This document shows positions 1-8,510 of a stretch of 37,200 nucleotides of DNA, piece after piece. The notes under the pieces were generated by a model that ran no database searches, was not told the DNA's origin, and was given only the letters and a program-made list of their open reading frames with translations. Each line of letters starts with the position of its first letter. Within the stretch, counting starts at the first letter, position 1. Both the position numbers and the translations under genes were made by a program. This DNA comes from Bacteroidota bacterium (lineage in GTDB: Bacteria; Bacteroidota; Bacteroidia; Sphingobacteriales; Sphingobacteriaceae). The stretch spans positions 1 through 37,200 of the forward strand of contig JABDBM010000035.1 in assembly GCA_013288685.1 (NCBI GenBank). The letters run 5' to 3'.

Positions 1-218
1 ATAATATCACACTGATCAAAAAAAATCAAGCGGTTAACCGCCGCCAGCGTACTTGCAGGGTCGCCCATGTTTGTGTACGCGGGTATAAATTGAATTTCGT
101 TTTTTTTAACTGCGCCTGGGTAAATACCCAGCATCATTCCAGCCATTAAATGATGCCCGTAAAAAGGATAAATACCCGAATAGGGCGTTAAAAATCCAAT
201 TTTTATAGGTATCGTCAT
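1..218 (-). CDS. Periplasmic-binding-protein-like (ABC substrate-binding type) protein, partial
   Basis: Only the first 72 codons lie in the window; the gene runs off the left edge. It starts with ATG at 218, and the protein begins MTIPIKIGFLTPYSG, then a GHHLMAGMMLG stretch and a NMGDPASTLAAVNRL stretch. This is the pattern of the first lobe of type I periplasmic binding proteins of the branched-chain amino acid family (Peripla_BP_6). There is no signal peptide, so it is probably cytosolic or exported by an unusual route, unlike a normal transporter component. It begins 24 bp after the stop of the third tail-collar gene on the same strand, so it is probably co-transcribed with the collar triplet. 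The family call rests on the N-terminus alone. Its ligand and role are unknown. Confidence 0.6.
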   Translation of the reverse strand, partial: MTIPIKIGFLTPYSGIYPFYGHHLMAGMMLGIYPGAVKKNEIQFIPAYTNMGDPASTLAAVNRLIFFDQCDI

Positions 219-242
219 TATTATATCTGTTTTATATCTGGT

Positions 243-794
243 TTAACTCCTGGAAGGGAAAACACCTGCAAGCGCTATTAAATAAGTAATTGCGAGTGAC
301 GGCTGCATCACGGGGTAAGGGATATTCCCGCCACCAATGTTGGGCGATATCGCCTGTATGTTCAGCGCTATGTTGGACGTACCGCCCTGCAAATAATAAT
401 TTGGCGCCTTGCTCGAAAAACCACCGGCCTTTGGCCCTTCAGCTAAAATTGCATTTACCGGCGAACTCACCAAATTTACCCCGGAAGCCTGTGCACTTAG
501 AAAGTGGTTGTGAAAAGGAATATTGGTCGAGTTAAGCGAATAGTTCTCGCTACCGGTAAACTCGCCCAGCACATAGTTACTCAAACCGGTACCCCGCCCT
601 TGCTGCACCACGGCGCGCCCCTGCAGATCGGGCAGTTGAAAATTTGATGTACCATTGCCACCGTAGTAGGTGCCAAGTAACGAAAATAATGCGGAATTCT
701 GCGAGATAGATAATAACTGACCTGCACAGATTTGAAAGTCTTTCATTGCAAAATCGCCACTGAATAAAATTATAGCGCCTAAATAAGGTTCCAT
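243..794 (-). CDS. Tail-collar / MdpB-like protein, copy 3 of a triplet
   Basis: This 183-residue protein belongs to the phage tail collar fold (PF07484), which in bacteria is called microcystin-dependent protein MdpB. The visible signature is LFSGDFAMKDFQICAGQLLSI, then QNSALFSLLGTYYGGNGT, FQLPDLQGR, and a C-terminus reading MQPSLAITYLIALAG then VFPSRS. The Cys-x-Gly-Gln motif and the LPDLQGR motif are shared with both upstream paralogues. No signal peptide or membrane segment is visible, and the length is normal for the family. It is the last collar gene of the operon and is followed 24 bp later by the binding-protein-like gene. The function of such bacterial copies is not established. In phages the domain links a tail fibre to its base, so a trimeric surface or fibre role is only an inference. 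Confidence 0.85.
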   Translation of the reverse strand: MEPYLGAIILFSGDFAMKDFQICAGQLLSISQNSALFSLLGTYYGGNGTSNFQLPDLQGRAVVQQGRGTGLSNYVLGEFTGSENYSLNSTNIPFHNHFLSAQASGVNLVSSPVNAILAEGPKAGGFSSKAPNYYLQGGTSNIALNIQAISPNIGGGNIPYPVMQPSLAITYLIALAGVFPSRS

Positions 795-901
795 GTGACT
801 TGTTGATTTATTTTTTATGTTGATTCAAAAACATTTTTTTCAATAAAACAGCTCAGGTTTGCTGTGCTTAAAATATAAAAAGGCGCAGCTAAAGATCATG
901 T

Positions 902-1438
902 TTAGTTTCGCGACGGGAATGTCCCTGCCAATGCAATACAGTGGGGTACCCCCAGGTAAGGCTGCATAATCAAAAACGGTGTGTTACTGCCGTTTGCTGT
1001 TATTGCTTGTGAACTCATGGTGCTGCCGCCTGACGTTGAATAAACATTTGTTGCTGCACCACCAATAACAGGCCCTGTGGCTAACAAATTATTTGATGGT
1101 GATGCCGTGTCGCCTGCGCCCGTGTTTGCATTAAATGCATGAGAATGGAAGGGCAATTGGTTTGCAACGAGCGCCGTCGACTGTGAGCCAAATTTTTCGC
1201 CTAATACCCTGGTTGTAAGACCACTGCCGTTACCTGTACCGATGGCTACCCGGCCCTGCAGATCGGGCAATTGAAAAGTTGAAGTACCATTACCACCAAA
1301 ACTGGTGCCGATTATAGCAAATAGTGCAGCGTTTGTTTGGATTGACAGCAGTTGCCCGTTACAAAACGCCCAGCCACGCGGGGTAAGGATATTGTGATCA
1401 AATCCAAGAAGAATAATCTGGCCTAAAAAAGGATTCAT
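902..1438 (-). CDS. Tail-collar / MdpB-like protein, copy 2 of a triplet
   Basis: This 178-residue tail-collar domain protein (PF07484/COG4675 type) contains GWAFCNGQLLSIQTNAALFA, GTSFGGNGTSTFQLPDLQGR and the C-terminal QPYLGVPHCIALAG then TFPSRN. The middle third (SHAFNANTGAGDTASPSNN) is low-complexity and rich in Ser, Thr, Ala and Asn, and it is the least conserved part among the three copies. No signal peptide is visible. It lies between the other two copies, with gaps of about 100 bp on each side. These gaps are longer than in a tight operon but contain no gene. Tandem duplication followed by divergence is the simplest origin. Function unknown. Confidence 0.85.
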   Translation of the reverse strand: MNPFLGQIILLGFDHNILTPRGWAFCNGQLLSIQTNAALFAIIGTSFGGNGTSTFQLPDLQGRVAIGTGNGSGLTTRVLGEKFGSQSTALVANQLPFHSHAFNANTGAGDTASPSNNLLATGPVIGGAATNVYSTSGGSTMSSQAITANGSNTPFLIMQPYLGVPHCIALAGTFPSRN

Positions 1439-1537
1439 GGTGGGATTAAGTTTTTTAAACGATATTTTAGTTTTAACAGCTATTATTTTAAATTAAAGTT
1501 AGCGCCCGGGTGTCTAAACAATCTGCCATCGCAAAAT

Positions 1538-2068
1538 TCAGGAAGAAGGATAAGTACCTTCAACCGCGAAGATATAATTAGCCGCAAGCACTGGCTGTAT
1601 TAGTGAAACGCCAATGCTGCCACCGGCAAAGCCAATTGCAGTTGAGTTTAGATTTACGGTGCCCGAATTACTGGTATAAAGTTTTTCGGGAGTAGTTCCT
1701 AAAGTAGGTACGCCTAAAAATGAACTCGAAGTGGGCGTTGCCAGTGTAGCCGCCGCCGAACTTACATTAATACTATGCGTATGAGATGGCATATTACTCG
1801 TTGTTAGTGTATAGTTTTCCATCCCGCCAATTTGACCAGCAACGTAGGTACTTAGCCCAAGCCCGGTTCCGGTGTGAATTGGGACCCGACCCTGCAAATC
1901 GGGCAAGTTAAAGGTTTGGATTCCATCGCCGCCAAAGGTTGTGCCGATCAAATTGAATAATGCTGAGTTTTGCGAAATTGACAATATTTGTCCCTGGCAA
2001 AGCATAAAGCCTAAAGGTGCAAAACTGCCACCAAACAAATAAATTGCGGCCATTAAGGTTGGGTCCAT
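1538..2068 (-). CDS. Tail-collar / MdpB-like protein, copy 1 of a triplet
   Basis: This is the first gene of the collar cluster in the direction of transcription, 176 residues long. It shows the same architecture: FAPLGFMLCQGQILSI, QNSALFNLIGTTFGGDG, FNLPDLQGRVP, a Ser/Thr/Ala-rich middle beginning SHTHSINVSSAAATLATPT, and a C-terminus reading QPVLAANYIFAVEG then TYPSS. The SHTHS motif is typical of the family. The N-terminus is not hydrophobic, so export, if any, is not by a classical signal peptide. No baseplate, sheath, tube, terminase or lysis gene lies nearby, so a prophage remnant is unlikely. The long gap upstream probably holds the operon promoter, although no convincing box could be chosen. 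Confidence 0.85.
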   Translation of the reverse strand: MDPTLMAAIYLFGGSFAPLGFMLCQGQILSISQNSALFNLIGTTFGGDGIQTFNLPDLQGRVPIHTGTGLGLSTYVAGQIGGMENYTLTTSNMPSHTHSINVSSAAATLATPTSSSFLGVPTLGTTPEKLYTSNSGTVNLNSTAIGFAGGSIGVSLIQPVLAANYIFAVEGTYPSS

Positions 2069-2620
2069 AGTTGGTTTTAGAAAGTTAAGGTTTTTTCAAC
2101 AGTACTTTAATTATTTTATAAATGTAAAATAAAATTAGCAAAAATTTACTATTTTTTTATAAAATGTTAACGCGTTTCTATCATCCAATAAATTTGCTTC
2201 AGCTAATGTTTTTTACAAAGTGTTGTAAATCACCTACCGATTTCCGCAAGTTTGTAAAAAGCTTATTGACAACGGTGAAAATGCAGGCTTATACTATCAA
2301 TAGCTTCTTAAACCCCGCCGGGCCTCATCCTTTGAAGATATGTCTCTTTATCATTGCTTCCGGCAGCTAAAATCCCCGTTGTTTATGTGAACTTAATGCT
2401 GCTCCTGACATTAAAAATAGGTATCAAACTTAGCTAAAAAACTGCTATATTATCAACGTTCTATGCATCGAATAAGCACATTCGACAATAATAAGTTGTT
2501 TTTAGGTTAAAAATGAGGTTGTTTTAGGCCGACAAAAAGCTATTTTCAGCTTTTTTTTAAAAACATTGTTTAATGTATTTAAAGAGACAGCAGCTAACTT
2601 TTTGGATACATGGGCCGCCG
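2069..2620. other. Intergenic gap of 552 bp, no gene seen
   Basis: This AT-rich gap separates the ends of two minus-strand transcription units. It should hold the promoter of the collar cluster at its left end and the terminator of the type IX secretion cassette at its right end. A 68-codon open frame on the plus strand (2164-2370) has no recognisable domain, signal or start context, and I do not consider it a gene. No RNA gene, repeat array or mobile-element end was recognised. Confidence 0.6.
2534..2560 (-). terminator. Hairpin downstream of the type IX secretion cassette
   Basis: An 8-bp perfect inverted repeat, AAAAAGCT (2534-2541) and AGCTTTTT (2548-2555), encloses a 6-nt loop and is flanked by A/T runs on both sides. 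It lies about 65 bp beyond the last gene of the minus-strand cassette. The stem is AT-rich and therefore weak. The T-run is longer on the plus strand, so the direction is uncertain. Confidence 0.35.
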
Positions 2621-3016
2621 TTATTGCTGCAGATATAGCATCGTCCAGCTGTGATCATCCAGGTTATCACCACCGGTATATTTTAACTTAATAACAAAAT
2701 GTGTACGCAGGCCGTCGGCATCGAAAAATGATTTGACAACGTAAGTAGAATCAGCTCCTTTGGCACATTCAAATTGCCCGCTGGCAAACTCAGCCCCCGA
2801 CGACTTTAATGTCGACCTGATAAAATCTTTTGAGACCTCAAAGGCGTCATTGCTCGAAGGCATAGTGTTAAAGAATAAACCACCATTAGAAGCTCTTCGG
2901 ATGGCAAACCGGCCTAAAACGGATAAAAATAATAAAATGAAAATGATAAGCGCCCACATCCCCTGGGTGGTAAATTTTCTTTTAGCGATGTCCTCTTTAA
3001 CGTAATCCTTGTTCAT
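2621..3016 (-). CDS. Small single-pass membrane protein of unknown function
   Basis: The frame is open further upstream, but the ATG at 3016 (MNKDYVKEDIAKRKF) is preferred because the extra 32 codons cover AT-rich intergenic sequence. The product is 131 residues. It has a short charged N-terminus, one membrane segment (GMWALIIFILLFLSVLGRF), and a soluble domain with the pattern FIRSTLKSSGAEF, then YVVKSFFDADGLRTHFVIKLKY, then SWTMLYLQ. Small domains of this shape, in which a residue stretch is read as FvkxxLksPstakF and later YvVksyvDa, recur in bacterial membrane proteins of unknown role, sometimes after a zinc ribbon. It lies about 100 bp after the PorP/SprF gene on the same strand and may belong to that cassette. 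No function can be assigned. Confidence 0.65.
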   Translation of the reverse strand: MNKDYVKEDIAKRKFTTQGMWALIIFILLFLSVLGRFAIRRASNGGLFFNTMPSSNDAFEVSKDFIRSTLKSSGAEFASGQFECAKGADSTYVVKSFFDADGLRTHFVIKLKYTGGDNLDDHSWTMLYLQQ

Positions 3017-3112
3017 TGGATAAGTTGTTGCCTGGTTGAATTTGAGAGGTTTAAATTTCAAATTAATATTTTGTATAAACAAGAAAAAATAAAAAAAACT
3101 TTGGCAGAACAA

Positions 3113-4151
3113 TCAATAAAAGTCGTAACAGCGCCTGGCGCCTTCAAATTTATGGTAGGTATCCGTACGCGACGGAATGGTTGTTTCATACCCAATACTT
3201 CCTTCGGAGGTACCGCTGGTATTACTGTAGTTTAAGGACGAAACAGGTATATCATGACTAACCCCCAGCCGTAATTTCTCTCCCCCTTCTTTATTTATAG
3301 GTAAATCGAATATCAGCGATACCACAAAGGCACTTGGGCCTGCAGCCCCCCCCGCTACGATACCACAACCCTGCATTTATATTGGTGCGTTTATATTGAA
3401 AACCAACGCTATAGGATTCAGCAGTAGATTGCTTGTATATAACTACCGATGGGATGACGTACTGTTTTTGGTCCTCGTCGTTATTATCGTTAGCGTTTAA
3501 ATCCCAGCGATAGCTCAGGTGCCCGGTTATACGCATAGGCAGTTTATACGGGGTACCTGTAAAAGATTCGTTTGGATGATTAATATGTTGTGCGGCGGCA
3601 CCAATATCAAATTCGCCGGCAACCAGGTTGATCCCAGCGCCTGAGTCAAAATAAAACCTGTTATTGAACAGCGGTTGTTCGGCCGCAGATATTGAACCAG
3701 GTATATAGCCTTGTTGCGAATCTACCTGATCTCCAAAAACCAGCTTACTCCAATCAATAGTACTGTTGGTAACACCAACCTGCATCCCGAACGATAACAC
3801 ATACGCGTCAGAACCTATGCTATAGGCATAAGTTCCCGATATATTATTTTTGGTAAGAAACGCTGTACCCTCGCTGCTTCGTGTGAATAGCAAGCCAATA
3901 CCACCGCCAAACTTAGGGATGTTGTAATCAATAGATGCACTCAAATAATTAAAGCCCCCTTGTACACTGGTAAACTGATTGCGATAAATGAGGTTCATCC
4001 GCAAATCGCCCTGAAACTGGCCTGTTAGCGCGGGGTTAAGATAAAGCGGGGAATTAAAAAATTGCGAATAAAGGTGGTCCTGGGCAAAGCCCCGAAAACC
4101 GGTAAGTATCATCATGAAAAATAAAAAGCAGCGAACGTACAATTTCCTCAT
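3113..4151 (-). pseudogene. PorP/SprF-family type IX secretion outer-membrane protein, frameshifted
   Basis: The first part, from ATG at 4151, carries a signal peptide (FLFFMMILTGFRGFAQ) and then DHLYSQFFNSPLYLNPALTG, the hallmark N-terminus of PorP/SprF proteins. These are outer-membrane barrels that work with the type IX secretion system to attach surface proteins. The frame continues to NINAGLWYRSGG and then falls into an unrelated frame. The natural continuation, AAGPSAFVVSLIFDL to the C-terminal ARRCYDFY, lies in another frame. A run of eight G on the coding strand (3346-3353) sits exactly at the break, and seven G would restore one continuous protein of about 345 residues, a normal family length. 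A TTG at 4154 could also be read as start, but ATG is preferred. The start lies 3 bp after the stop of the giant surface protein, as in SprB-SprF pairs. Whether the break is real, phase-variable or a sequencing error cannot be decided here. Confidence 0.85.
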
Positions 4152-4154
4152 CAA

Positions 4155-7100
4155 CTATCTTATTAAATGTACCACGCCTGTTCGTTTTGGAAGCGAGTTT
4201 TTAAGTACATTCCCCTTCCATTCCGACCCGTTTATAAATGTTGCCGATACCTGCCATATATACACTCCTTGTGGTGCAGGTTGCCCGTTAAATGTGCCAT
4301 CCCAACCGTCAACAGGTGCCCCTTTAGCGTCGAGCTTTGTTGTTTCCCAAACCAATTGCGAAAAATTGTTAAATATCTGCATGTGCCACTCCTTAATACC
4401 CGATCCTTTGGCTGTAAAATATTTTAATTCGAGCGTACCGCTTCCAGGCTCAAATGCATTTGGCAAAAACAACTGCCCTGGTACACCCCCAATCTTTACG
4501 TAATGAAAAATAGTGCTGTCGCAACCCGGCCCGCTCGCAGCGGTTAAGCTAACTTTATAGACACCTGTATCGGCATAGGTATGCCCTGGGTTCTGGGTGG
4601 TTGCACTTTGCCCATCGCCAAAATCCCACAGCCAGGTCTGTGGTAAGTCCGGGGTTTCATCGTAAAATAAAAAACGGTAATTAGGTATGCTGGTTACTGT
4701 ATCCTGCTTTACGCCAATTGCCGGCTTTGTGATAAATGCTGTAGCCGGCGGGGCCGTTATGTTAATATACTTGGTTTTGGTAACCACATTTACACAATTG
4801 GTAATTAAGTTGGTTGCAGTTAAAGTGACTGTAAAAGGCGAATTGCGGTAATTGTAAACATGCGGTTTCGGCGTGTAAATAAAAGAATGTGGAGAGCCAT
4901 CGCCAAAATCCCAGTCGTATAATAAAGAACTGGCTTGTGTATTTGGGTCGTCCGGTGTCAGGTTGGTAAATTGTACTGCAACATTTTTACAGCCAGAGGT
5001 AACATCGGCCTTAAAATCTGGCAAAGGTACCGGATATACATCAACCCGTACCGGGGGCGACGATTCAACGGTTGAGCAACTGTTTGAGGCCGTGATAGTA
5101 ATATAAAATATGCCCGGTTCTTTAAAAGTATAGGGCAGTGGAGCAGCGCCACCCTGCCGCCGGTCTAACACCACGTGGTTTGCATCGTAAATAGTATAAT
5201 AATACGTATCCCCGCCCAGCGAATTATTAATCAGGTTAATGGTAAGCGGTATGCAACCTTTGTTAGTGCCGTTTTCGATAAAAGTTTGCGCAATAATATT
5301 AGTTGCCGATATGGTGATGGGTATAATATTACTACGTCCTGTTACCCCGCACAGGTTAGTGGCATCCATGTATAGCGAGTATTGCTTTGTTACTGTTGTT
5401 GTTATTGGATTAAAGCGCACCTGGCTTTTATCAGTCGCATCAATCCTTTGAACCAGCGTGGTATCGTCATACAAATAATACGCGTAGCTTTTATTATTAC
5501 CCGGCGAAAAATTGTTTACCGCGAGCGTAAACGGCGAACAGCCAACAATTTGCTGCGGCGAAATAAACGATACCGGCGTATGTGGACTCACGGTAATTTT
5601 TGATGTAAACGGTAATGATGCACCGCAATTTGACGATGCGTTAAGCGTAACCGTATAAACAGTGTCCTTCCCGTCAGTACGGGGAATAAAGATGTGCGAT
5701 GGGTTGAGTGTATTGTCGGGTGGGCTGCCATCGCCAAAATCCCATACCAAAGCACTATATGATGGAATGGATTGATTAGTGAACTGTACTTTTAAAGAAT
5801 CGCAACCGCTGGTGACATCGCTGGTAAATTTCGCTACGGACTTTGTTGGCGATACGACTATGGAATATGGGTAAGTGTAATTACAACCTAACGCGCTGGT
5901 TACAGTGACAATGTAAGCAGCAACGCCATAATTTTGCGGGTCGGAGTTGGTAGGCGTAACACTGATGGTGCTGTCACTCCCGCTTGCAGTGTAACCCGAA
6001 ACGGTTTTGGATGTATTTTTGGCATCGATAGCCCAGGTGTAGGTACTTCCTGGCGACGAAGCAGTTAATTTATGATTTACTGTAGCGCCGGAACAGATCG
6101 TATCTGCCCGGTTACTTGTAACAGTATCCGGCGGCGCTATGTTGATGGTGACACTGCTTGAAATGGTATTGCACGGCGGTACCAACGAGGTTGTTGCTGT
6201 AAGTGTAAGCGTAACCGCCCTGGCTTTTATTTCCGCGGCAGTAGGCGTATACGTTGGTTTTAACGATGCGCTGTTGGAAAACGTACCACCGCCTCCCCCC
6301 CACTGTACACTGTTGTAAGGACCACCCTTTACCGAACCATTTAATTTTGCCTGGCTGTTAGAACAAATAAGCGTATCAGCCCCTGCACTTATAAGGGGCG
6401 ATTGCTGAAAAGTGATATGTTGGGTAGCAGACGATGGACTACCGCATGAATTGGTATTGGTAACTTGAATGGTATATTGTGCCAGATCCGCAAAGTTGAT
6501 GGTAGGATACTGCGAAGTATCTGACGATCCATTTACAAACGCATAGTTGCCACCTGTAATTGTCCATTTAAAAGGCGTTGCCGCCGATTGCGTGGTTCCC
6601 TTTAGCAATGTTTTGGTTGCCGTTGCCTTGGGGCTAAACGTCAGCTTTTGATTGGCCCCGCATAAAATAACGTCCTTACTTAACGTCGCCACCGAAATAG
6701 AATCAACAACTATGCTTTGTGCAGTGGTGAACGACAGGCCGCAGCTTGCTGTACCCACTGAAAGCTGTATATAATACTGGCCGGCGTTTGTAAAAACAAA
6801 ATCGGGCTGCAGGCTGTTTTTGTTGGTGCCATTTGCATAGGTTACCGGCGCAGGCCCGGCCACGTACCAGGTGTACTGAAAAGTATTATCGCAATTTAAG
6901 TCGAGTACAGATTGATTGTTTGGCGTTATTTTTACCGGTGCACAAAACTTATTACCAGGCAGCGTAAATTTTAGTTGAGGGGCGTTTTGTATACAAATGG
7001 TATGCGTTACATCGGCATCGGTACAAAGCGTACCATTACTTTGCAAATGCAGGGTAACCGAATGTATGCCCGGTGTAGGAAAAATATAAGTAAACGGCTG

Positions 7101-8291
7101 GGTGGCCGTATAATTTACTGCTACGGTGTTCCCGTCAACCAGCCATGTATAATTGGCCTGCGCATTTATACAATTCGCCGTGGTATTTGTGGGATCTTCG
7201 CCGGGGAACGATGTATTGGTGAAAGTGGTATTCCCATTTGTGCAACCCGCCAGCGGTGTACTGAAGGAATTAATAGGGCTGGCCGACACCTTGGCATAAC
7301 TGGTAACCTTGGTGCCTACATTGCCGCAGAATTTATTACTTGGTTGTAAATCAACCTCGAATGAATTGTTTTGCCCGTTGGCAGAGTTGCCGCACGATGT
7401 TTTTTTGTAAATATGGGATATGATGCCTCCTGCCGATACGATATCGCAAAGCGAAAAGGTGTCTGTTATGCCATCACCCCAATTAACATTATATAACAAG
7501 CCGGGGTAATTGTTTTGTATGCCATTTGAAGAGGTAATATCCACATTGTACGATAAGCCGGTGCCGCTGCCTAAACAGCTTGTGGTACTGCCCGTTGCGC
7601 CAAAGCTGTTAAAAACTGAATTGTTTATTAAAATATACCCTTTGGTTCCCACCGCACCGCCAACTGTTGCTTTAACGTAAACGGTGTAACTTGATGCTTT
7701 TGCTATAAAATTTGCACTGGGACTAATGGCTTGCGTACCTTCTGATGCTTGTGAGAGTTCGTTAAAAAAAGTGGCCGTAACTGTTGCCCCCGGGCTTGAT
7801 GCATTTACAAACGCATACGAGGTACCGTCTTTACCGTTACATGCGCCAAATACTTCGGGAAAATTGGGGCTGATGGTTGAGGAATTTACACCTGCTATAA
7901 CACCTCCCGAACCGTTTATGGCAAATGCTGCCGAAATTGTACTGGTAACAGCGGGCAGGGTTGATTGTACCATCACCTTATAGCCTGCCCCCGCCGGCGT
8001 TCCGTTGGGTATAATACCATTTATAAAGGTTGCGTAAAAATCGGTAATAGTGCCAATTAATTTTGGCGCGCCGAAGCCGCCCCCGGCATCAGACAAATAA
8101 AGACTAAATGAATTGGTTTTGCCGATACAACTGCCACCGCTAACTGCAAAAGGAACAGCAATAGTTGAACCCTGACCGTAAGGCCCCGGATCGACCGTGC
8201 CAATGGTAATAGTTTGGGCCAAAGCGCTCCCAAATCCAAAAACAATAAAAATTGCTAAAAACAATAAATTTTTAGTAAATATTTTATTCAT
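4155..8291 (-). CDS. Giant PKD-repeat surface protein with gliding-motility-type C-terminal sorting domain
   Basis: This 1378-residue protein starts with a signal peptide (LFLAIFIVFGFGSALAQ). Most of it is a string of Ig-like/PKD domains. Clear PKD motifs are VWDFGDGSPPDN, YDWDFGDGSPHS and WLWDFGDGQSATTQNPGHTYADTG cut into its WDFGDG core; a divergent NVNWGDG lies near residue 270. The last 100 residues (LFLPNAFEPGSG, then FNNFSQLVWETTKLDAKG, GWDGTFNGQPAPQGVYIW, ending GVVHLIR) match the gliding-motility-associated C-terminal domain (TIGR04131), a type B sorting signal of type IX secretion. The protein is therefore expected to be moved across the outer membrane and held at the surface, probably with the PorP/SprF partner encoded immediately downstream. 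Adhesion is the likely role. The many Cys residues in the repeats suggest disulfide-stabilised domains. Confidence 0.92.
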   Translation of the reverse strand: MNKIFTKNLLFLAIFIVFGFGSALAQTITIGTVDPGPYGQGSTIAVPFAVSGGSCIGKTNSFSLYLSDAGGGFGAPKLIGTITDFYATFINGIIPNGTPAGAGYKVMVQSTLPAVTSTISAAFAINGSGGVIAGVNSSTISPNFPEVFGACNGKDGTSYAFVNASSPGATVTATFFNELSQASEGTQAISPSANFIAKASSYTVYVKATVGGAVGTKGYILINNSVFNSFGATGSTTSCLGSGTGLSYNVDITSSNGIQNNYPGLLYNVNWGDGITDTFSLCDIVSAGGIISHIYKKTSCGNSANGQNNSFEVDLQPSNKFCGNVGTKVTSYAKVSASPINSFSTPLAGCTNGNTTFTNTSFPGEDPTNTTANCINAQANYTWLVDGNTVAVNYTATQPFTYIFPTPGIHSVTLHLQSNGTLCTDADVTHTICIQNAPQLKFTLPGNKFCAPVKITPNNQSVLDLNCDNTFQYTWYVAGPAPVTYANGTNKNSLQPDFVFTNAGQYYIQLSVGTASCGLSFTTAQSIVVDSISVATLSKDVILCGANQKLTFSPKATATKTLLKGTTQSAATPFKWTITGGNYAFVNGSSDTSQYPTINFADLAQYTIQVTNTNSCGSPSSATQHITFQQSPLISAGADTLICSNSQAKLNGSVKGGPYNSVQWGGGGGTFSNSASLKPTYTPTAAEIKARAVTLTLTATTSLVPPCNTISSSVTINIAPPDTVTSNRADTICSGATVNHKLTASSPGSTYTWAIDAKNTSKTVSGYTASGSDSTISVTPTNSDPQNYGVAAYIVTVTSALGCNYTYPYSIVVSPTKSVAKFTSDVTSGCDSLKVQFTNQSIPSYSALVWDFGDGSPPDNTLNPSHIFIPRTDGKDTVYTVTLNASSNCGASLPFTSKITVSPHTPVSFISPQQIVGCSPFTLAVNNFSPGNNKSYAYYLYDDTTLVQRIDATDKSQVRFNPITTTVTKQYSLYMDATNLCGVTGRSNIIPITISATNIIAQTFIENGTNKGCIPLTINLINNSLGGDTYYYTIYDANHVVLDRRQGGAAPLPYTFKEPGIFYITITASNSCSTVESSPPVRVDVYPVPLPDFKADVTSGCKNVAVQFTNLTPDDPNTQASSLLYDWDFGDGSPHSFIYTPKPHVYNYRNSPFTVTLTATNLITNCVNVVTKTKYINITAPPATAFITKPAIGVKQDTVTSIPNYRFLFYDETPDLPQTWLWDFGDGQSATTQNPGHTYADTGVYKVSLTAASGPGCDSTIFHYVKIGGVPGQLFLPNAFEPGSGTLELKYFTAKGSGIKEWHMQIFNNFSQLVWETTKLDAKGAPVDGWDGTFNGQPAPQGVYIWQVSATFINGSEWKGNVLKNSLPKRTGVVHLIR

Positions 8292-8348
8292 GAAGCAGAA
8301 GATAGGTAGGGTGATGTACTTGTATTATTGTCAGTTACTTACATGTTA

Positions 8349-8378
8349 TAAAAATAACATTATTGTTACACAAACAAA
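8349..8378 (-). promoter_or_regulatory. Candidate Bacteroidota promoter with inverted repeat upstream of the PKD surface protein
   Basis: Read on the minus strand, a TTTG (8378-8375) stands 18 bp upstream of TATTTTTA (8356-8349), close to the Bacteroidota consensus TTTG-N17-23-TAnnTTTG. A perfect 7-bp inverted repeat, ATGTTAT and ATAACAT with a 4-bp spacer (8343-8360), covers the -7 box and could be an operator. The start codon is about 58 bp downstream. Confidence 0.4.
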
Positions 8379-8510
8379 AATTTTTATGGAACAATAAGTA
8401 TGTAACTTTTCTTTATACGTAAAAAAACTCAAAGTAGTTGCTCGAAGAAGCCTAAAATGGCTATAGATTTTTAATAAATGACTACATAATTTACACCAAT
8501 ATCATTTTTT

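Noticed and set aside
1..2068. Prophage remnant suggested by tail-collar domains
   Set aside because: No integrase, capsid, terminase, baseplate, tube or lysis gene in the window; MdpB-like collar proteins are common as bacterial genes.
2164..2370. 68-codon plus-strand open frame in the gap after the collar cluster
   Set aside because: No domain, signal peptide or plausible start context, and composition like the surrounding AT-rich spacer.
6975..7349. 124-codon plus-strand frame inside the giant surface protein
   Set aside because: Antisense shadow of a long, clearly coding frame with many PKD motifs.
4155..8291. Tandem DNA repeats in the giant surface protein
   Set aside because: The PKD-like domains are diverged in sequence, and no near-identical DNA repeat was seen.
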